Source of the DNA: JAOARY01 sp045345765
Lineage (GTDB): Bacteria > Bacillota > Clostridia > Peptostreptococcales > Peptostreptococcaceae
DNA length: 64,000 nt
Assembly: GCA_045345765.1 (NCBI GenBank)
Contig: CP148265.1
Coordinates: 3,100,001 to 3,164,000, forward strand
Direction: 5' to 3'
Of this stretch, positions 17,001 to 27,100 are shown piece after piece. Within the stretch, counting starts at the first letter, position 1, and each line of letters begins with the position of its first letter. Position numbers and translations under genes: made by a program. The notes under the pieces are model-generated. The model saw only the letters and a list, made by a program, of their open reading frames with translations. It did no database searches and was not told the DNA's origin.

Positions 17001-17363
17001 ATGTTTTAGATAAAATATTTTTAATAAGTTATCAGATGGGTCTTTGATATAGCTTTTTCTTGATAACCATTCTCTTAGTTCATCTATTTCTTGCTTATTA
17101 AAATACTTCTTTATATAGAGATTTATTTCATCTAAGTTGTTGATTTTTTCGTTTTTCTTTATTATTTTGTATAGCTTATCATATATTTCTTTGTATAATG
17201 CATCAACACTTTCAAAATTCTTTTCCTTGTCTTTATCTTTATATCCTGTTATATCGAGATTATATTTTGTTAGTATCTCAAAATGATCTTTCTTATAAAA
17301 TTCTATATTCGCTATTGGAAGTAACAAAATCCTTAATAATAAATCAACTTTACGACTGTCCAT
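14094..17363 (-). CDS. RdrB-like adenosine deaminase (last gene of the Cas10/RAMP/RADAR operon)
   Basis: About 1,089 aa. It has the adenosine-deaminase metal site: HIH in GVSENHIHISAG (about 243), FTFHAGED (about 748, Zn His and catalytic Glu), GDRIGHAIAIG (about 780), IETNPTSNSALG and TINSDDPSVF (about 1016, final Asp pair). Very long spacing between HxH and HAGE matches the expanded deaminase of RADAR (RdrB), not housekeeping Add (about 340 aa). In RADAR, RdrB with the ATPase RdrA deaminates adenosine in RNA or nucleotides during phage infection. Its neighbour is a RdrA-size ATPase whose frame it overlaps. I prefer the ATG at 17363, nine nt after AAAGGAT, over an upstream TTG. Remaining regions are lysine-rich helical insertions without known domains. 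Confidence 0.85.
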   Translation of the reverse strand: MDSRKVDLLLRILLLPIANIEFYKKDHFEILTKYNLDITGYKDKDKEKNFESVDALYKEIYDKLYKIIKKNEKINNLDEINLYIKKYFNKQEIDELREWLSRKSYIKDPSDNLLKIFYLKHIKKLAKSFLTQRDGKISFKYFNEDNVTDEGIYNDYSTMNSKYIYCDEYDSMKGNFLGPYKGLYKALLFNSLNRFMCIDILVCSFLLSKNVTDPSYLRGFYHQISLEDIQLRKVLEKGVSENHIHISAGTNFYITWEMFMNYSKSENGGANSYYNTFKKKTNIILYKKDFDLLPYIKACSVIRVFLSLFMYKRKRLDSSDFTLCEYYMDIEQKLKDGHYNTSGILDMNEKVEEFLRLIDNFRSGKDIKESNENNRNDSDAFGFSTMNPKIIEYYSNIVKGIINYEDEQEDKDKKSYESGREYKDSYKVMMHTFYNARCYDTSEENLFIFESLKYMDNNKNDSFFYDVFFQYLRIKNEVYNLVVQQNQVKGLVNFKKYFAASTSFKERNEVDKYKVILKNQFQDKNIKKLEIRKGIPGESKEESARELRKELKSIFTAYKEILEEKIKFALDKNKEYYCDKFNTNKYYTKGRDIKYGIEEFFEENDIFDALILDDIQVPILGIVYHFIKSKDDKIHKKCWLKYASDDFKSYSDDLYFNENRYIYKSQIVALSKLRYEIKDLNKFIVGIDAASSENDTEPWVFAPVYKKARDYRVKKSMGFCEESDFFKTYSSDFHNKDNEPMQTIGFTFHAGEDFRHLISGIRRVHEAYEHLRLKSGDRIGHAIAIGIDSKKWCSNNPVVIMPRIEYLENLLWIWGLCKQKSISSLVDERYLERKIMELASYIYIRTEGMTIYDLWRAYQMKFEDVDSNKIRSKFYNNNYSIDACNEIIKYDNARNSNTINAIGSGDCLFCCETKKENSYIWSHEKLFLAYHCKIYLKRMEEMIFVEVEPFEADIINEIQTNVLSRLSKDGIVIETNPTSNSALGEIDDIFDHYIKSLDNEDFDEDDSNSLIVTINSDDPSVFQTTVSSEFAYIYYSLLNKGYPKKKILRWIDKIREHGMNTSFIKTRKLSKVLKEVKNVLNALDERKDR

Positions 17364-20300
17364 CTTTATCAAATCCTTTTTTTATTTTAGCAAATAAAGA
17401 ATTTTCTTCTTTGATAACACCTTTAAATACATCACTTTCTTTAAATTCCAAAATTTCTTTTATTAAATCTTCATATGAATTTAAAGATCCTATATCATCG
17501 TCTTTTGATTCTCTATTGATATCAAATTCTATTTCTTTATATTTAATTAGATATAACTTAGTAAGAAGTCTAATTTTAGATACTTGCTCTAACCAATCCA
17601 AGTTAAAATAATATAATTCATCTTCTTTATCTAAAATTTCTTTATAATCTTTAAACTTTTCGCTTGATTTATAATATTCAGCTTCATTAAAAAGTTCAGT
17701 CTCAATATCTTCACATGTAAATCCTTTAAAAATCTCATTTTCAATTGCAGTTAAATTAACTTCACTTATATCTAATGTATTTCTATCAAATCCTAAATTG
17801 TTGATTAAATTAATTTCTGCCAATTCTTTTAGTAGGCTATAAGCTTTCTTTAAATCAAATTGTGATCTAAAAAACTCAAAATGTTTTAAATCCATATTTT
17901 CTTTTAATAATTCTTGATACTCTTTATAATGTTTAAATCTTAATAATTTTTGGTTTGATATTGATTTTGAGTATTTTTCTATATTCTCTATAAATTCATT
18001 TAGATTCTTAGTAAAATAAGCACTATCTTCAAAAGTTTTAGATAACTGATACATTTTACAACCTTCTAAATTATCTCTAATATCATTAAAATATTTTGAT
18101 AGCTTATCCATGTTAATTTTATAATAATCATAAATACTTTCTAGTAGATTATATAATATATCTAAATTAGTCTTTTGTGATATGTTTGATTCATCTTTTT
18201 TGTATTTTTTATTTATATAAATATATATCTCATTTAATTCTTCTTCACTAAAATTATTAGTAAATAACCCATCTTTATATAAAATTATTTGGTTTAAATC
18301 TTGTTTTGTTAGTAATTCATATCCATCAATTATTTCATCTATATTCTTATTATCATTAATAGAACCTATTATTTCTTGTGTTTTTAATAATATTTCCAAT
18401 ATAGATTCTAAATCACTAAGAATATTATTTGTATTTATTAAGTCTAATTTTTCTTTTCTTAATGATTGTAAATCTAAATTTACTTTATCTATTCTGTTTT
18501 TTATATTTTTAGAATCATATTTTTTCAAAAGCTGTAATTCTCTATTCATAAAACTATAAATTATTGATTTTATAGAGCCATCATTATCACGTTTGCGATA
18601 AGGATAAAGCATATCATCTATTATCATAAAATTAGGATTTATATATTTTACATCCTTATTACCTATATTTGCTTTTTTAATAGCTTCATTTAACTTATTT
18701 ATAAGATTTCCTAATCCAAAAGAACAATCTTCATAATACATTCTAATTGATTTAAAACTTATAAAATACAATAAGAAGTAATATAAATCATCTAAATCAT
18801 AATTATTAATAAATAATGTAAAAAATTCTTCTATATATTTGTGAAAATCATTCCTATTAATTGTAGGTAATTCATTATCATTTAGTAATTCATTAAAACT
18901 TAGATATGAATAAGAATATAAACCACCTCCATGAGTTGTTTTTACATTATAACCATAATTATCACTAGGTGTTATCGCTTTTTCAAGTTCATCATTCATA
19001 CTAATTTTATTACTGTTTGAATTTTCATTTAAAAAACATATTTCTCTTAATAATTCTTTTAACTTACATTTATATACATAATCTAATCTATTTTTTTCAC
19101 CTTTATCTCTTGTTTTTTTTATATTATGATAATAATGCATTTCTTTTCTAATGTAATTATTATCACTTTTAGATAATATGTTTATATCATTTTTTATATT
19201 ATTTATACCTTTATCTATATAATTATTCTTTATATATATATAATCTATATTCTGCTTGAAATTATTTCTCCATTCTCGATCATTTATTTTTCTAAACTTC
19301 TTTTCTATTTCAAATTTTTCTTTAGAAACTTCTTCTTTTGTTTCATTCTCAATACTTGTAAATGTTTTAATATAATCTAAAATCAAACTTTCCTTTGATT
19401 TATCATTGAAATAATCTAAATTATTATATAATCCACCATATATATTTATCATTTGTTCTAAAGTCATTTTAGTCGAAGCAATCATTAATTCATTGTTTAT
19501 TTTATTTAATATATTTGATATATTAAATTTGGCATTTTTTTCATTTTCAATATGAATTTTTTTATCAATTAATTTTAGTATTAATACAATCATTATATTA
19601 ATCTCAACAAAACTTTTTAAAATATTTATTCTTATTGAATAATCTTTTTCTTCTATTTTTTTATAATGTGCTTCAAACATAGAATTTAATAAATAAAAAT
19701 CAAATTGCAAATTTTTAAAATCTATTGTTTTTAATATTTCAAGTTTAAATTGTTTAAAACCTTTTTTTGAATCAATTAATACATTTAATAGTTTTTCTAA
19801 TTTAGAACAAATTTTTTCATTATAATTATCTATTATGTTATCTTCACCCAACATATCTAATAAATCATATAGATATGAATATGTATTTATTAGACCTCTT
19901 GGTTTATCATCAAAAATAGTAAAATAACCATTAACTAAATTTTGATGATTATTATCAATTAATTCGTTCAATAATGTTTCTAATGATTTTTCATCTTCAA
20001 CTGGTTTATCATCCAATTTATTTATTATCTCTTGTTTGAAATGTCTTCTGTTATTTAAATTATAAGTTTCTAAATAAAACCTATTCTTTGGCAATGTTAA
20101 TTTTTTTAGGAAATCTATAGCTAGATTATTTTTGTTTTCTAATATATTCAACGTATCTGTGTCTAAATAGTTATTTTTAGGATTAACAAAATCAATATCC
20201 ATTAGTGACTTTCTTAAAATACCTTCTTCTTTAATATATTCCAATGTTATTTTTTCTAAAAAATTATTATAATCTCCTGCTATATATACGATTATATTCG

Positions 20301-21156
20301 GTAATGATAAATAAAATATTATAGATTCCAATATTTTAATACAACCATTTTTAATTAAATCCATATCATCAAAGAATATATGAATTAATGGTTCTTTGAT
20401 TCCCTTTGAACAAAAATTTTTCTTAAAATCAATAAACTCTCTTATAAAAATTTTAAATTTTTCTAATACATTCACATCTGAATATAAAGAATCTTTAACA
20501 TCGTCTAAATATTTATCTATATCACTATAAGCCATATTTGTAATCAAGTCTTTATAATTATCTTTTCTTTTTATATAAGAATATTGCAAATTCTTATATG
20601 CCTTACGAACAGGATTTTCATGTTCATACTCACAATAAGAATTTATTTTCTGATTATTTCTTCCTATATACTTTGTTTTTTCATGGATATTTAAATCATT
20701 CCAATATTTTTTTGTTTTTTCTACTTCTTTAAAAAAATAACCTATAAGCCAACCCAATAAATCATTATTTTCTAATAATTCAGGTTTTATTGTTGGCATA
20801 ATTATATCAATATCTAAATTAGTTTTCTTTTCTTCTTTATTCTTATTTTCTTTGATATTTTTCCAAAAATCATCTAAATTAATATCTATATAAGCTTTAC
20901 TTTCATCATATTTTAATTTTGAATAAAATTCACTTTCTACTATGTTTCTTATACTCATAAGAACAGATGATTTCCCAGATCCCCTAGCTCCTAATATAGA
21001 TATTACATTGTCGTTTACATCAATATCTTTAGATTTTAAATTTGAATATTTTACCCTTATATTTTCAGTTATATTAATAATTTCATTATAATTTGGACAG
21101 ATTTCTTTTAAACTGGCTTCCAAAAGAGGTGTAGCTCCTATTTTTATCTTATGCAT
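17350..21156 (-). CDS. RdrA-like giant P-loop ATPase (copy 2)
   Basis: About 1,268 aa. Walker A ISILGARGSGKSSVLMSI at about residue 50-67 and Walker B IHIFFDDMDLI at about 255-265, followed by IVYIAGDYN (sensor-like). The N-terminal ATPase core of some 400 residues resembles KAP/STAND-type NTPases, including RADAR RdrA. The remaining 850 residues are helical, Lys/Asn-rich and unrecognised. It directly precedes and overlaps the RdrB-like deaminase, the same order as rdrA-rdrB. It is clearly related to the other ATPase of this operon (RGSGK(S/T)SVL, FFDDMDL). I prefer the ATG at 21156, 9 nt after GGAGG; a GTG at 21162 is only 3 nt away. Confidence 0.8.
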   Translation of the reverse strand: MHKIKIGATPLLEASLKEICPNYNEIINITENIRVKYSNLKSKDIDVNDNVISILGARGSGKSSVLMSIRNIVESEFYSKLKYDESKAYIDINLDDFWKNIKENKNKEEKKTNLDIDIIMPTIKPELLENNDLLGWLIGYFFKEVEKTKKYWNDLNIHEKTKYIGRNNQKINSYCEYEHENPVRKAYKNLQYSYIKRKDNYKDLITNMAYSDIDKYLDDVKDSLYSDVNVLEKFKIFIREFIDFKKNFCSKGIKEPLIHIFFDDMDLIKNGCIKILESIIFYLSLPNIIVYIAGDYNNFLEKITLEYIKEEGILRKSLMDIDFVNPKNNYLDTDTLNILENKNNLAIDFLKKLTLPKNRFYLETYNLNNRRHFKQEIINKLDDKPVEDEKSLETLLNELIDNNHQNLVNGYFTIFDDKPRGLINTYSYLYDLLDMLGEDNIIDNYNEKICSKLEKLLNVLIDSKKGFKQFKLEILKTIDFKNLQFDFYLLNSMFEAHYKKIEEKDYSIRINILKSFVEINIMIVLILKLIDKKIHIENEKNAKFNISNILNKINNELMIASTKMTLEQMINIYGGLYNNLDYFNDKSKESLILDYIKTFTSIENETKEEVSKEKFEIEKKFRKINDREWRNNFKQNIDYIYIKNNYIDKGINNIKNDINILSKSDNNYIRKEMHYYHNIKKTRDKGEKNRLDYVYKCKLKELLREICFLNENSNSNKISMNDELEKAITPSDNYGYNVKTTHGGGLYSYSYLSFNELLNDNELPTINRNDFHKYIEEFFTLFINNYDLDDLYYFLLYFISFKSIRMYYEDCSFGLGNLINKLNEAIKKANIGNKDVKYINPNFMIIDDMLYPYRKRDNDGSIKSIIYSFMNRELQLLKKYDSKNIKNRIDKVNLDLQSLRKEKLDLINTNNILSDLESILEILLKTQEIIGSINDNKNIDEIIDGYELLTKQDLNQIILYKDGLFTNNFSEEELNEIYIYINKKYKKDESNISQKTNLDILYNLLESIYDYYKINMDKLSKYFNDIRDNLEGCKMYQLSKTFEDSAYFTKNLNEFIENIEKYSKSISNQKLLRFKHYKEYQELLKENMDLKHFEFFRSQFDLKKAYSLLKELAEINLINNLGFDRNTLDISEVNLTAIENEIFKGFTCEDIETELFNEAEYYKSSEKFKDYKEILDKEDELYYFNLDWLEQVSKIRLLTKLYLIKYKEIEFDINRESKDDDIGSLNSYEDLIKEILEFKESDVFKGVIKEENSLFAKIKKGFDKDGQS

Positions 21157-21835
21157 TTTCACTAACCTCCTTAGAATTTTGTCTAAATCTCAATAAGTTA
21201 ATTAATGCACTATATAACGTTATTTTAGTATTAGCAAATGTAAAAAACTTATGATTTGCTGAAATATTTGAACGCTTTGTTTCATGGTAGAATAAGTAAG
21301 CTTTTGTTTTGTCTATGCTCATTACATTTTCCATATATTCAATATCACTTTTTTCTTCACCATTAATTCCATTAAATATAATACAATCTTTACTTCTTAA
21401 ATATGGATTTATGTTAGTTTCATTTTTTAATATATATTCTTTATTTTTAAATGAATTTAAACCAACCTTTATATTCTCTTCTTCTTCTTTATTTTCAGAT
21501 ATAATAAGAATATTTGATGTGTTAATTAAATATTCTTCATCATTTACATTGGTATTAGTAAATCTAGCCATAGATAAATTTATTCTTCTATTGGTATCTT
21601 CAATAATTTTATTGAACTTATCATACATTTCTTTATCTACTTTAGATATATTGCTTAGTTTTGTATTTTCTTCTGAGATTTTGTCCACTTCTATATTCAC
21701 CTCAATTTTTTTGTGATTTATATTTATATAAGAATTTTCATCAATCTCGTTTGTAAATATTCTTAGCTTTTTACAAATATACTTTATAATTCTTACTATA
21801 AGATTCTTTATTGTTTTAACATTAAAATTTTTCAT
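21149..21835 (-). CDS. Free-standing copy of the RAMP-fused C-terminal domain
   Basis: 228 aa with no known family. Residues about 106-228 align with the C-terminal 115 residues of the 843-aa RAMP protein of the same operon: SNILIISENKEEEENIK here against SNIYVISNSREDEEKLR there, EYIL, DCIIFNGINGE against DLILFNNLDGE, AYLFYHE against AYLYFND, and a final ALINLLRFRQN against SIIDLLIYRKN. The alternating strand/helix pattern suggests a Rossmann-like fold. The N-terminal 100 residues carry a basic amphipathic start and a coiled-coil-prone stretch. It overlaps the ATPase gene by 8 nt and follows the 752-aa RAMP by 9 nt, so it probably completes that RAMP as a separate subunit. Confidence 0.7.
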   Translation of the reverse strand: MKNFNVKTIKNLIVRIIKYICKKLRIFTNEIDENSYININHKKIEVNIEVDKISEENTKLSNISKVDKEMYDKFNKIIEDTNRRINLSMARFTNTNVNDEEYLINTSNILIISENKEEEENIKVGLNSFKNKEYILKNETNINPYLRSKDCIIFNGINGEEKSDIEYMENVMSIDKTKAYLFYHETKRSNISANHKFFTFANTKITLYSALINLLRFRQNSKEVSENA

Positions 21836-21844
21836 TATAAATCC

Positions 21845-24103
21845 TTATTGTTTAATTAAATTTTTTTTACTTAAATTAAATTGGTCTTTCATTTTTTCTA
21901 TACTATCTATAAAAGAAAAATCAACCTCTATACTTTTTATTTTTAACTTTTTGTTATTTTTACAATGTTTATTTTTGAGCATTTTTGTTGGCTGTAATAT
22001 ATTTCTATATTGGAATCTTTTTAAATTCATATAGTTAAATTTCTCTTCATCATTCTTAACAATAGTAGTTTTACTAGTAAATAAATCTCTTAATTGTATA
22101 TGCTGTTCTAAGCCAAAACTATAACCCGAGTTTAATTCATTAAATTTATTGATATATGATTGTTTTAAATTTTCAATATTCGTTTCAGTCAATTTTTTAT
22201 ACTTGTTTTCAAATTTTAATAAGTTAAATATACCCTTATCCAGCTTTACGCTATTAATATTAAATTCAACTTGACCAAAACCAAAAGGTTTTCCTTGACC
22301 TATATTTTCTCTACCTTCTTCAAATGGCTTTATAGAATATAATAATAAACCAAGTTCATCTTTAGTTAGATTTGAGAAATGTATTTTGCTTTCAAACTCC
22401 AAATTTCTATTGTTTTGTTTGTTATCTAATGCATTTATTCTAGTTTGAATTTTAGTATTATTCTTTGATCTTTGATCCAAATGTCTATCAGCTGTATATA
22501 TATTATCTTTTAACCAATAGAATTTGTATCCTCTAAGCTCAAAGTTATCATCATTATAAATAGATAATCTATTTATATCATTATAATCTTGCGTAAGATA
22601 AAGTTGAAAAGATGTTATTTTTGGATTCGATAATATTTTATCATGCTTAGTTGTTTTTAATCTGTTATTCTTATGAGTTCTTATTATTCTAGCATTTTCA
22701 AAATAAACTCTTCCTTTATATGATTTACTATAGTGTTCTTCTTGTCCTGTTGATTTATTATCTTTAGTAAATTCTTTATTTGTAAAACCATAAATAGCAT
22801 TTGAATAATCTATTTTATTTTTATTATCAATCAATTCATCTTTTATACCCTCTAAAACATCATTTTTAAATGGTAGTTTCATATATGGTGTAAAACCTAT
22901 TGCTTTAACTATTTCTTTATTATTGTTTTGCTTATCTTTTTCCACTTTATAAAATACAGGAACTTTAATATTTTGATTCAGCTCTCTTAAATTAACTTGA
23001 TTATTTTTATCATAATTCATAGGCATGTAACAATTTTTATTTTTTTGTTGATATAATACATTTGTTAAAAAGCTATCTATAATTTTATCATCAATTTCTA
23101 ATCTTTCTTTACTGTCATTTGGTTTATATATTAGATAATGATTTTGCTTACTTCCCATTGAAGAACTATTCATAAGAATTCCATAATCTTTTTGATTATT
23201 ATCTTTAATTTTTATATCTGATAACTTATTTTTGTAATCTACACTATAATTAACATCAACAAAATACGGCATATATGAAACATTTTGATATCGTCTTAAA
23301 ATACCACCAATTTCTCTTTGTTTTTCAAAATTTTTCATTCTTTTATTTTGTTTGATATCATTAATTTCACCCCAAGGAGTATCATCTCTAAACATAAATA
23401 TATTTTTATATTTTCTATCTTTTATTTTCTTTTTTAAATATGTTTCTTTTACTAATCGAAAACTATGTTCATTACCATTCTTATCTTTGTATCCAAACGC
23501 TTGTATTATCTCATATTTATTAGATTCATTTTTAATTAAATATCCCGCTTTAACAAAATTCGTAATTTCAGTAATTTCATTATTTTTAGAATTATTTTTT
23601 AGCAAATTTTGATAATCATTTCTTACTTTTTTTGATTTGTCAGCCAAACCTCTAAACCATAATTTTTGATTTTCTACAAACTCTGGATACGAATTTGATA
23701 GAATCTCTGTATTGGTTCTTATTTTTCCCCTTAATGTACTTCCTGGTATTACATATTCATCATTTATAGTAAAGAAATTCGGATTATCTTCATTCCCATC
23801 ACTTATAAATAAAGGAGTGTGGCATCTTATACTATAATCAATAACTCCAGATAATAATTCTTCATTTTTCTCTGTTTTGTCTATTGATTTAAATTTTTTA
23901 TTTGCTTGATTATTTGTATCTTCATTGTTATTTAAACCTAATCTATTGTTATGATTAGGTATATCATCCAAAGAATTATATCTATAGATATAATTCTTTG
24001 GAAAAGGTATAAAATTATAAGGTGAACAAGCATAATTATCATTAGAATTTTGATTGTTGTTTTGATTTTTATTTTTCGTATTATTTCCCCATTTCTTTGC
24101 CAA
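21845..24103 (-). CDS. TIGR03986-like RAMP protein (copy 2, without C-terminal domain)
   Basis: 752 aa, TTG start after AGGTG. The N-terminus SPYNFIPFPKNYIYRYN, then GVIDYSIRCHTPLFISDG and YVIPGSTLRGKIRTNTEIL, are hallmarks of the CRISPR-associated RAMP family TIGR03986 (Cas7-like fold). The glycine-rich RAMP loop is ENIGQGKPFGFGQVEFN near residue 620. A Cas7-like RNA-binding role in a ribonucleoprotein backbone is inferred. It is a close paralogue of the 843-aa RAMP, sharing long runs such as LWFRGLADKSKK, MNSSSMG and KGRVYFENAR, but it ends before the extra domain. It lies 3 nt from the ATPase upstream. Confidence 0.8.
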   Translation of the reverse strand: MAKKWGNNTKNKNQNNNQNSNDNYACSPYNFIPFPKNYIYRYNSLDDIPNHNNRLGLNNNEDTNNQANKKFKSIDKTEKNEELLSGVIDYSIRCHTPLFISDGNEDNPNFFTINDEYVIPGSTLRGKIRTNTEILSNSYPEFVENQKLWFRGLADKSKKVRNDYQNLLKNNSKNNEITEITNFVKAGYLIKNESNKYEIIQAFGYKDKNGNEHSFRLVKETYLKKKIKDRKYKNIFMFRDDTPWGEINDIKQNKRMKNFEKQREIGGILRRYQNVSYMPYFVDVNYSVDYKNKLSDIKIKDNNQKDYGILMNSSSMGSKQNHYLIYKPNDSKERLEIDDKIIDSFLTNVLYQQKNKNCYMPMNYDKNNQVNLRELNQNIKVPVFYKVEKDKQNNNKEIVKAIGFTPYMKLPFKNDVLEGIKDELIDNKNKIDYSNAIYGFTNKEFTKDNKSTGQEEHYSKSYKGRVYFENARIIRTHKNNRLKTTKHDKILSNPKITSFQLYLTQDYNDINRLSIYNDDNFELRGYKFYWLKDNIYTADRHLDQRSKNNTKIQTRINALDNKQNNRNLEFESKIHFSNLTKDELGLLLYSIKPFEEGRENIGQGKPFGFGQVEFNINSVKLDKGIFNLLKFENKYKKLTETNIENLKQSYINKFNELNSGYSFGLEQHIQLRDLFTSKTTIVKNDEEKFNYMNLKRFQYRNILQPTKMLKNKHCKNNKKLKIKSIEVDFSFIDSIEKMKDQFNLSKKNLIKQ

Positions 24104-24106
24104 TCT

Positions 24107-27100
24107 CTATACACCTACCCTCGTATTATAAAATGTTGCTATCTTTGATGTATCATCAACTTTATCAATATATGATTTTATAAAATCAACATAATTAGTA
24201 TTCATATATTTATCTTGAGATCTATTTTTATCAACATATATTCTTATCCAATACAATAATTGAGTTAAGTTTTCAAAATAAGAAATATCAAATTCATCAA
24301 CAGTAACTTCGTATTGCTTCATTAAATCTTCTATTAAAGACTTGATATAATAAGAATCTTCTTTTGTTAATAATTCTAATTCATTTAATATTTCTCTATA
24401 TTCTGTTTCTACATAACCAGAACTTATAAGCTTATACCTAATATCTTTGATGAATTTAAGTAATTTAGCTTTCATTTGTACATCTTTATTTTTTATAATT
24501 TCATCAAAAATTTTAATATATTCATTTTTTTCATCATAAACAACTCTATTGATAAAAGGTTGCACTTTTGCTCTATAGTTATATAATTTATTTATAATAT
24601 CTCTATTCTCTTCATTATTCAAATCTTCTTTTGAAGTGCTTTTTCTATTTAGAAAAACATACAAATCTTTAAAATTATTAGAGATTTTATTTTCATTAAA
24701 TTTATTATAATAAGAGTCTTTATCTAATATATTATTTATTTTTGAATTTTCATTTTCTATTAATTCATATTCTTTAAAGCCTGCAAATATATCATTACTT
24801 TTCCTTTTTAAATCTTCTAAGTAGTCCTTTAATTTTTCTTTATTTTCTTTAAATAAATCAAATAAACCATTTAATCTAAAAACTGCACGTTTGGATAATT
24901 CATCTAATATATTTTCAATATCTATATATATATTATTTAAAATCCAAATACTATATTCTATAGTTTCTTTTAGTTGGCAATATATTAAATATCTATTTTC
25001 TTCTTTTGTTTTATCTATATCAAGTGATGAATCTTGACTATCCCTAAACAATTCCATCAATTCATTATATTGCTTATTTTGATACTCATAAGGCGTTATA
25101 TTATCTATATAATTTGTAGACATATTTATTATCTTCTCTAATATTTCTATTTTATTAATATTTAGTTGTATACTTTCAAATAGTATATCTATATTTTTTT
25201 CTGTAAAAGTATTAACATTTAATAAATTATTTTGTATTTTATTATTATCAAATTGTTTTTTTATTAATATTTTTATATTATTTATATTTTCTCTATCAAA
25301 ATCTTCAATTTGTCTTTTGTTATTTTCTTTTAAAATACTTTTTGAAAGATGTGAAAAATCATATAAATAAAATCCTATTTCATCACTTATATATTTATAA
25401 AAACAATCAAAAATATTTTCTACATTTGAATTTAGATTAGTTATATTCTTTAATAAATCTTTTATGTTCTTATCTGTATTATTATGGATAATATTATATT
25501 CATAATAATCATATTGCCCTTCATTTTTAATTTTTTTATTGATTAAATCTTCATTAACTTTAAAGCCAGAATTATGAAATATTTCTCTTAATCTATTTAC
25601 ATCTGCATCATTAGAATTATATTTTTTTCTCAAATTATAAACAGCTACTAATAGATTGAGTATAATTTTAATATCATCATTTTGTTCATTTAATAAAAAT
25701 TCTATATTTTTAGTTTCATTAGTATCTTTATTTATAAATAAATTTATAGTTTCCAAATAAAGATTTGCTGCTTCTTTATTATCTACATCTTTATAATCAT
25801 TATGTTTTAATTTATTTTTTAGTTGATATAACTCATTGTTACCTAAAACTTCAACATAAGGTGTTATATCTTTGAGTATAATATCAATTGTATCCCCTTG
25901 TTTTAATAAAATATAATTCATTATTTTTTCAAACCATATGATATCTTCAGAAAATAATTCAATTGAATATATTTTTAATAATTCTTCTACATTAGTTTTA
26001 TTATCTTTTGTTTTATTATTTTCATCTTCTGATTTTATATTATTATCTTTTATTTTTGTTTTCATTTTTTCTTTATTATTTTCATAATCTATATTTTTCA
26101 AAATATCCAAATATAAATCTAGCGAATTTTGATTTGTCATAGTATATAGTTTGTCAAACATCAAACTATATATTCTTAGAATATCTTTTATATCCATTTG
26201 GTCATTTATAATATCAAATTCACTTTCCTTAAATTTAGTTGTATTTATAGAATTTATTATTTCCTTTAAATAAGTTTTTATTTTCATATTTTTAGCAATA
26301 TATTCACTATCATTATGAAAATCTTTCCCTGATACTATCTTTGCCTTTAAATTTTCAAAAAATATAAATAGTATAAATATCTGCATAGTATTTTTCACAA
26401 TTTGTATTTTTTCTTCTTTGTATTCATTTGTTAATGTTGTTTCTTCTTTATTTTCAAAATTGTGTTTCTTTTTTAATTTAAGTTCAATCTCTTCTAATTT
26501 ATCTTTAAATATTTGATAAATATAATCGTAATCAAAGTCAGCATTAAAATCATTAATACGATTGTTTTCCAAGATATTTTTATAATCTAAATAATCGTTA
26601 TTGGAATTTATAATAATACCAAAAAAATTATCTAAAAGCATTAGCTTTGAATCATAATAAATTTCTTTGTAGTATTTTTCTGAATCATTTCTTTTCATTA
26701 AACTTAATTCACTTGATAATTCTAATAACGCTGAATATATATTTATCATTCCTCTTGGTTTGTTAGGAAAAATAAAACTATATGCATCTATAAATTCACT
26801 GTTGTTATTTAAAAAATTATTTTTTTGGTCTTTCTTTTCTGTTTCTAAATTAACAATTTTCACCAAAGAGTTGATTTTTTCAAAAAATCCAATACCACCT
26901 TTATCTTTATTCTCATTTGATTGGAAGTTTATGATTTTATCTTTATTTAATTTAGATAAATAATATCTATTTTTTGGTGACATTATTTTATTTATAAAAT
27001 CAATTGCTAAAGTATTGTATCTTTTCATTACTGATTTTTTATAATTAGAATATTCTACTTGAGAAGCATTTCCAAAATCAATATCTAATAATTCTCTTCT

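Noticed and set aside
17198..17611. 137-codon + strand frame near the ATPase/deaminase junction
   Set aside because: Antisense to two well-supported overlapping genes, no start signal, hydrophobic low-complexity translation.
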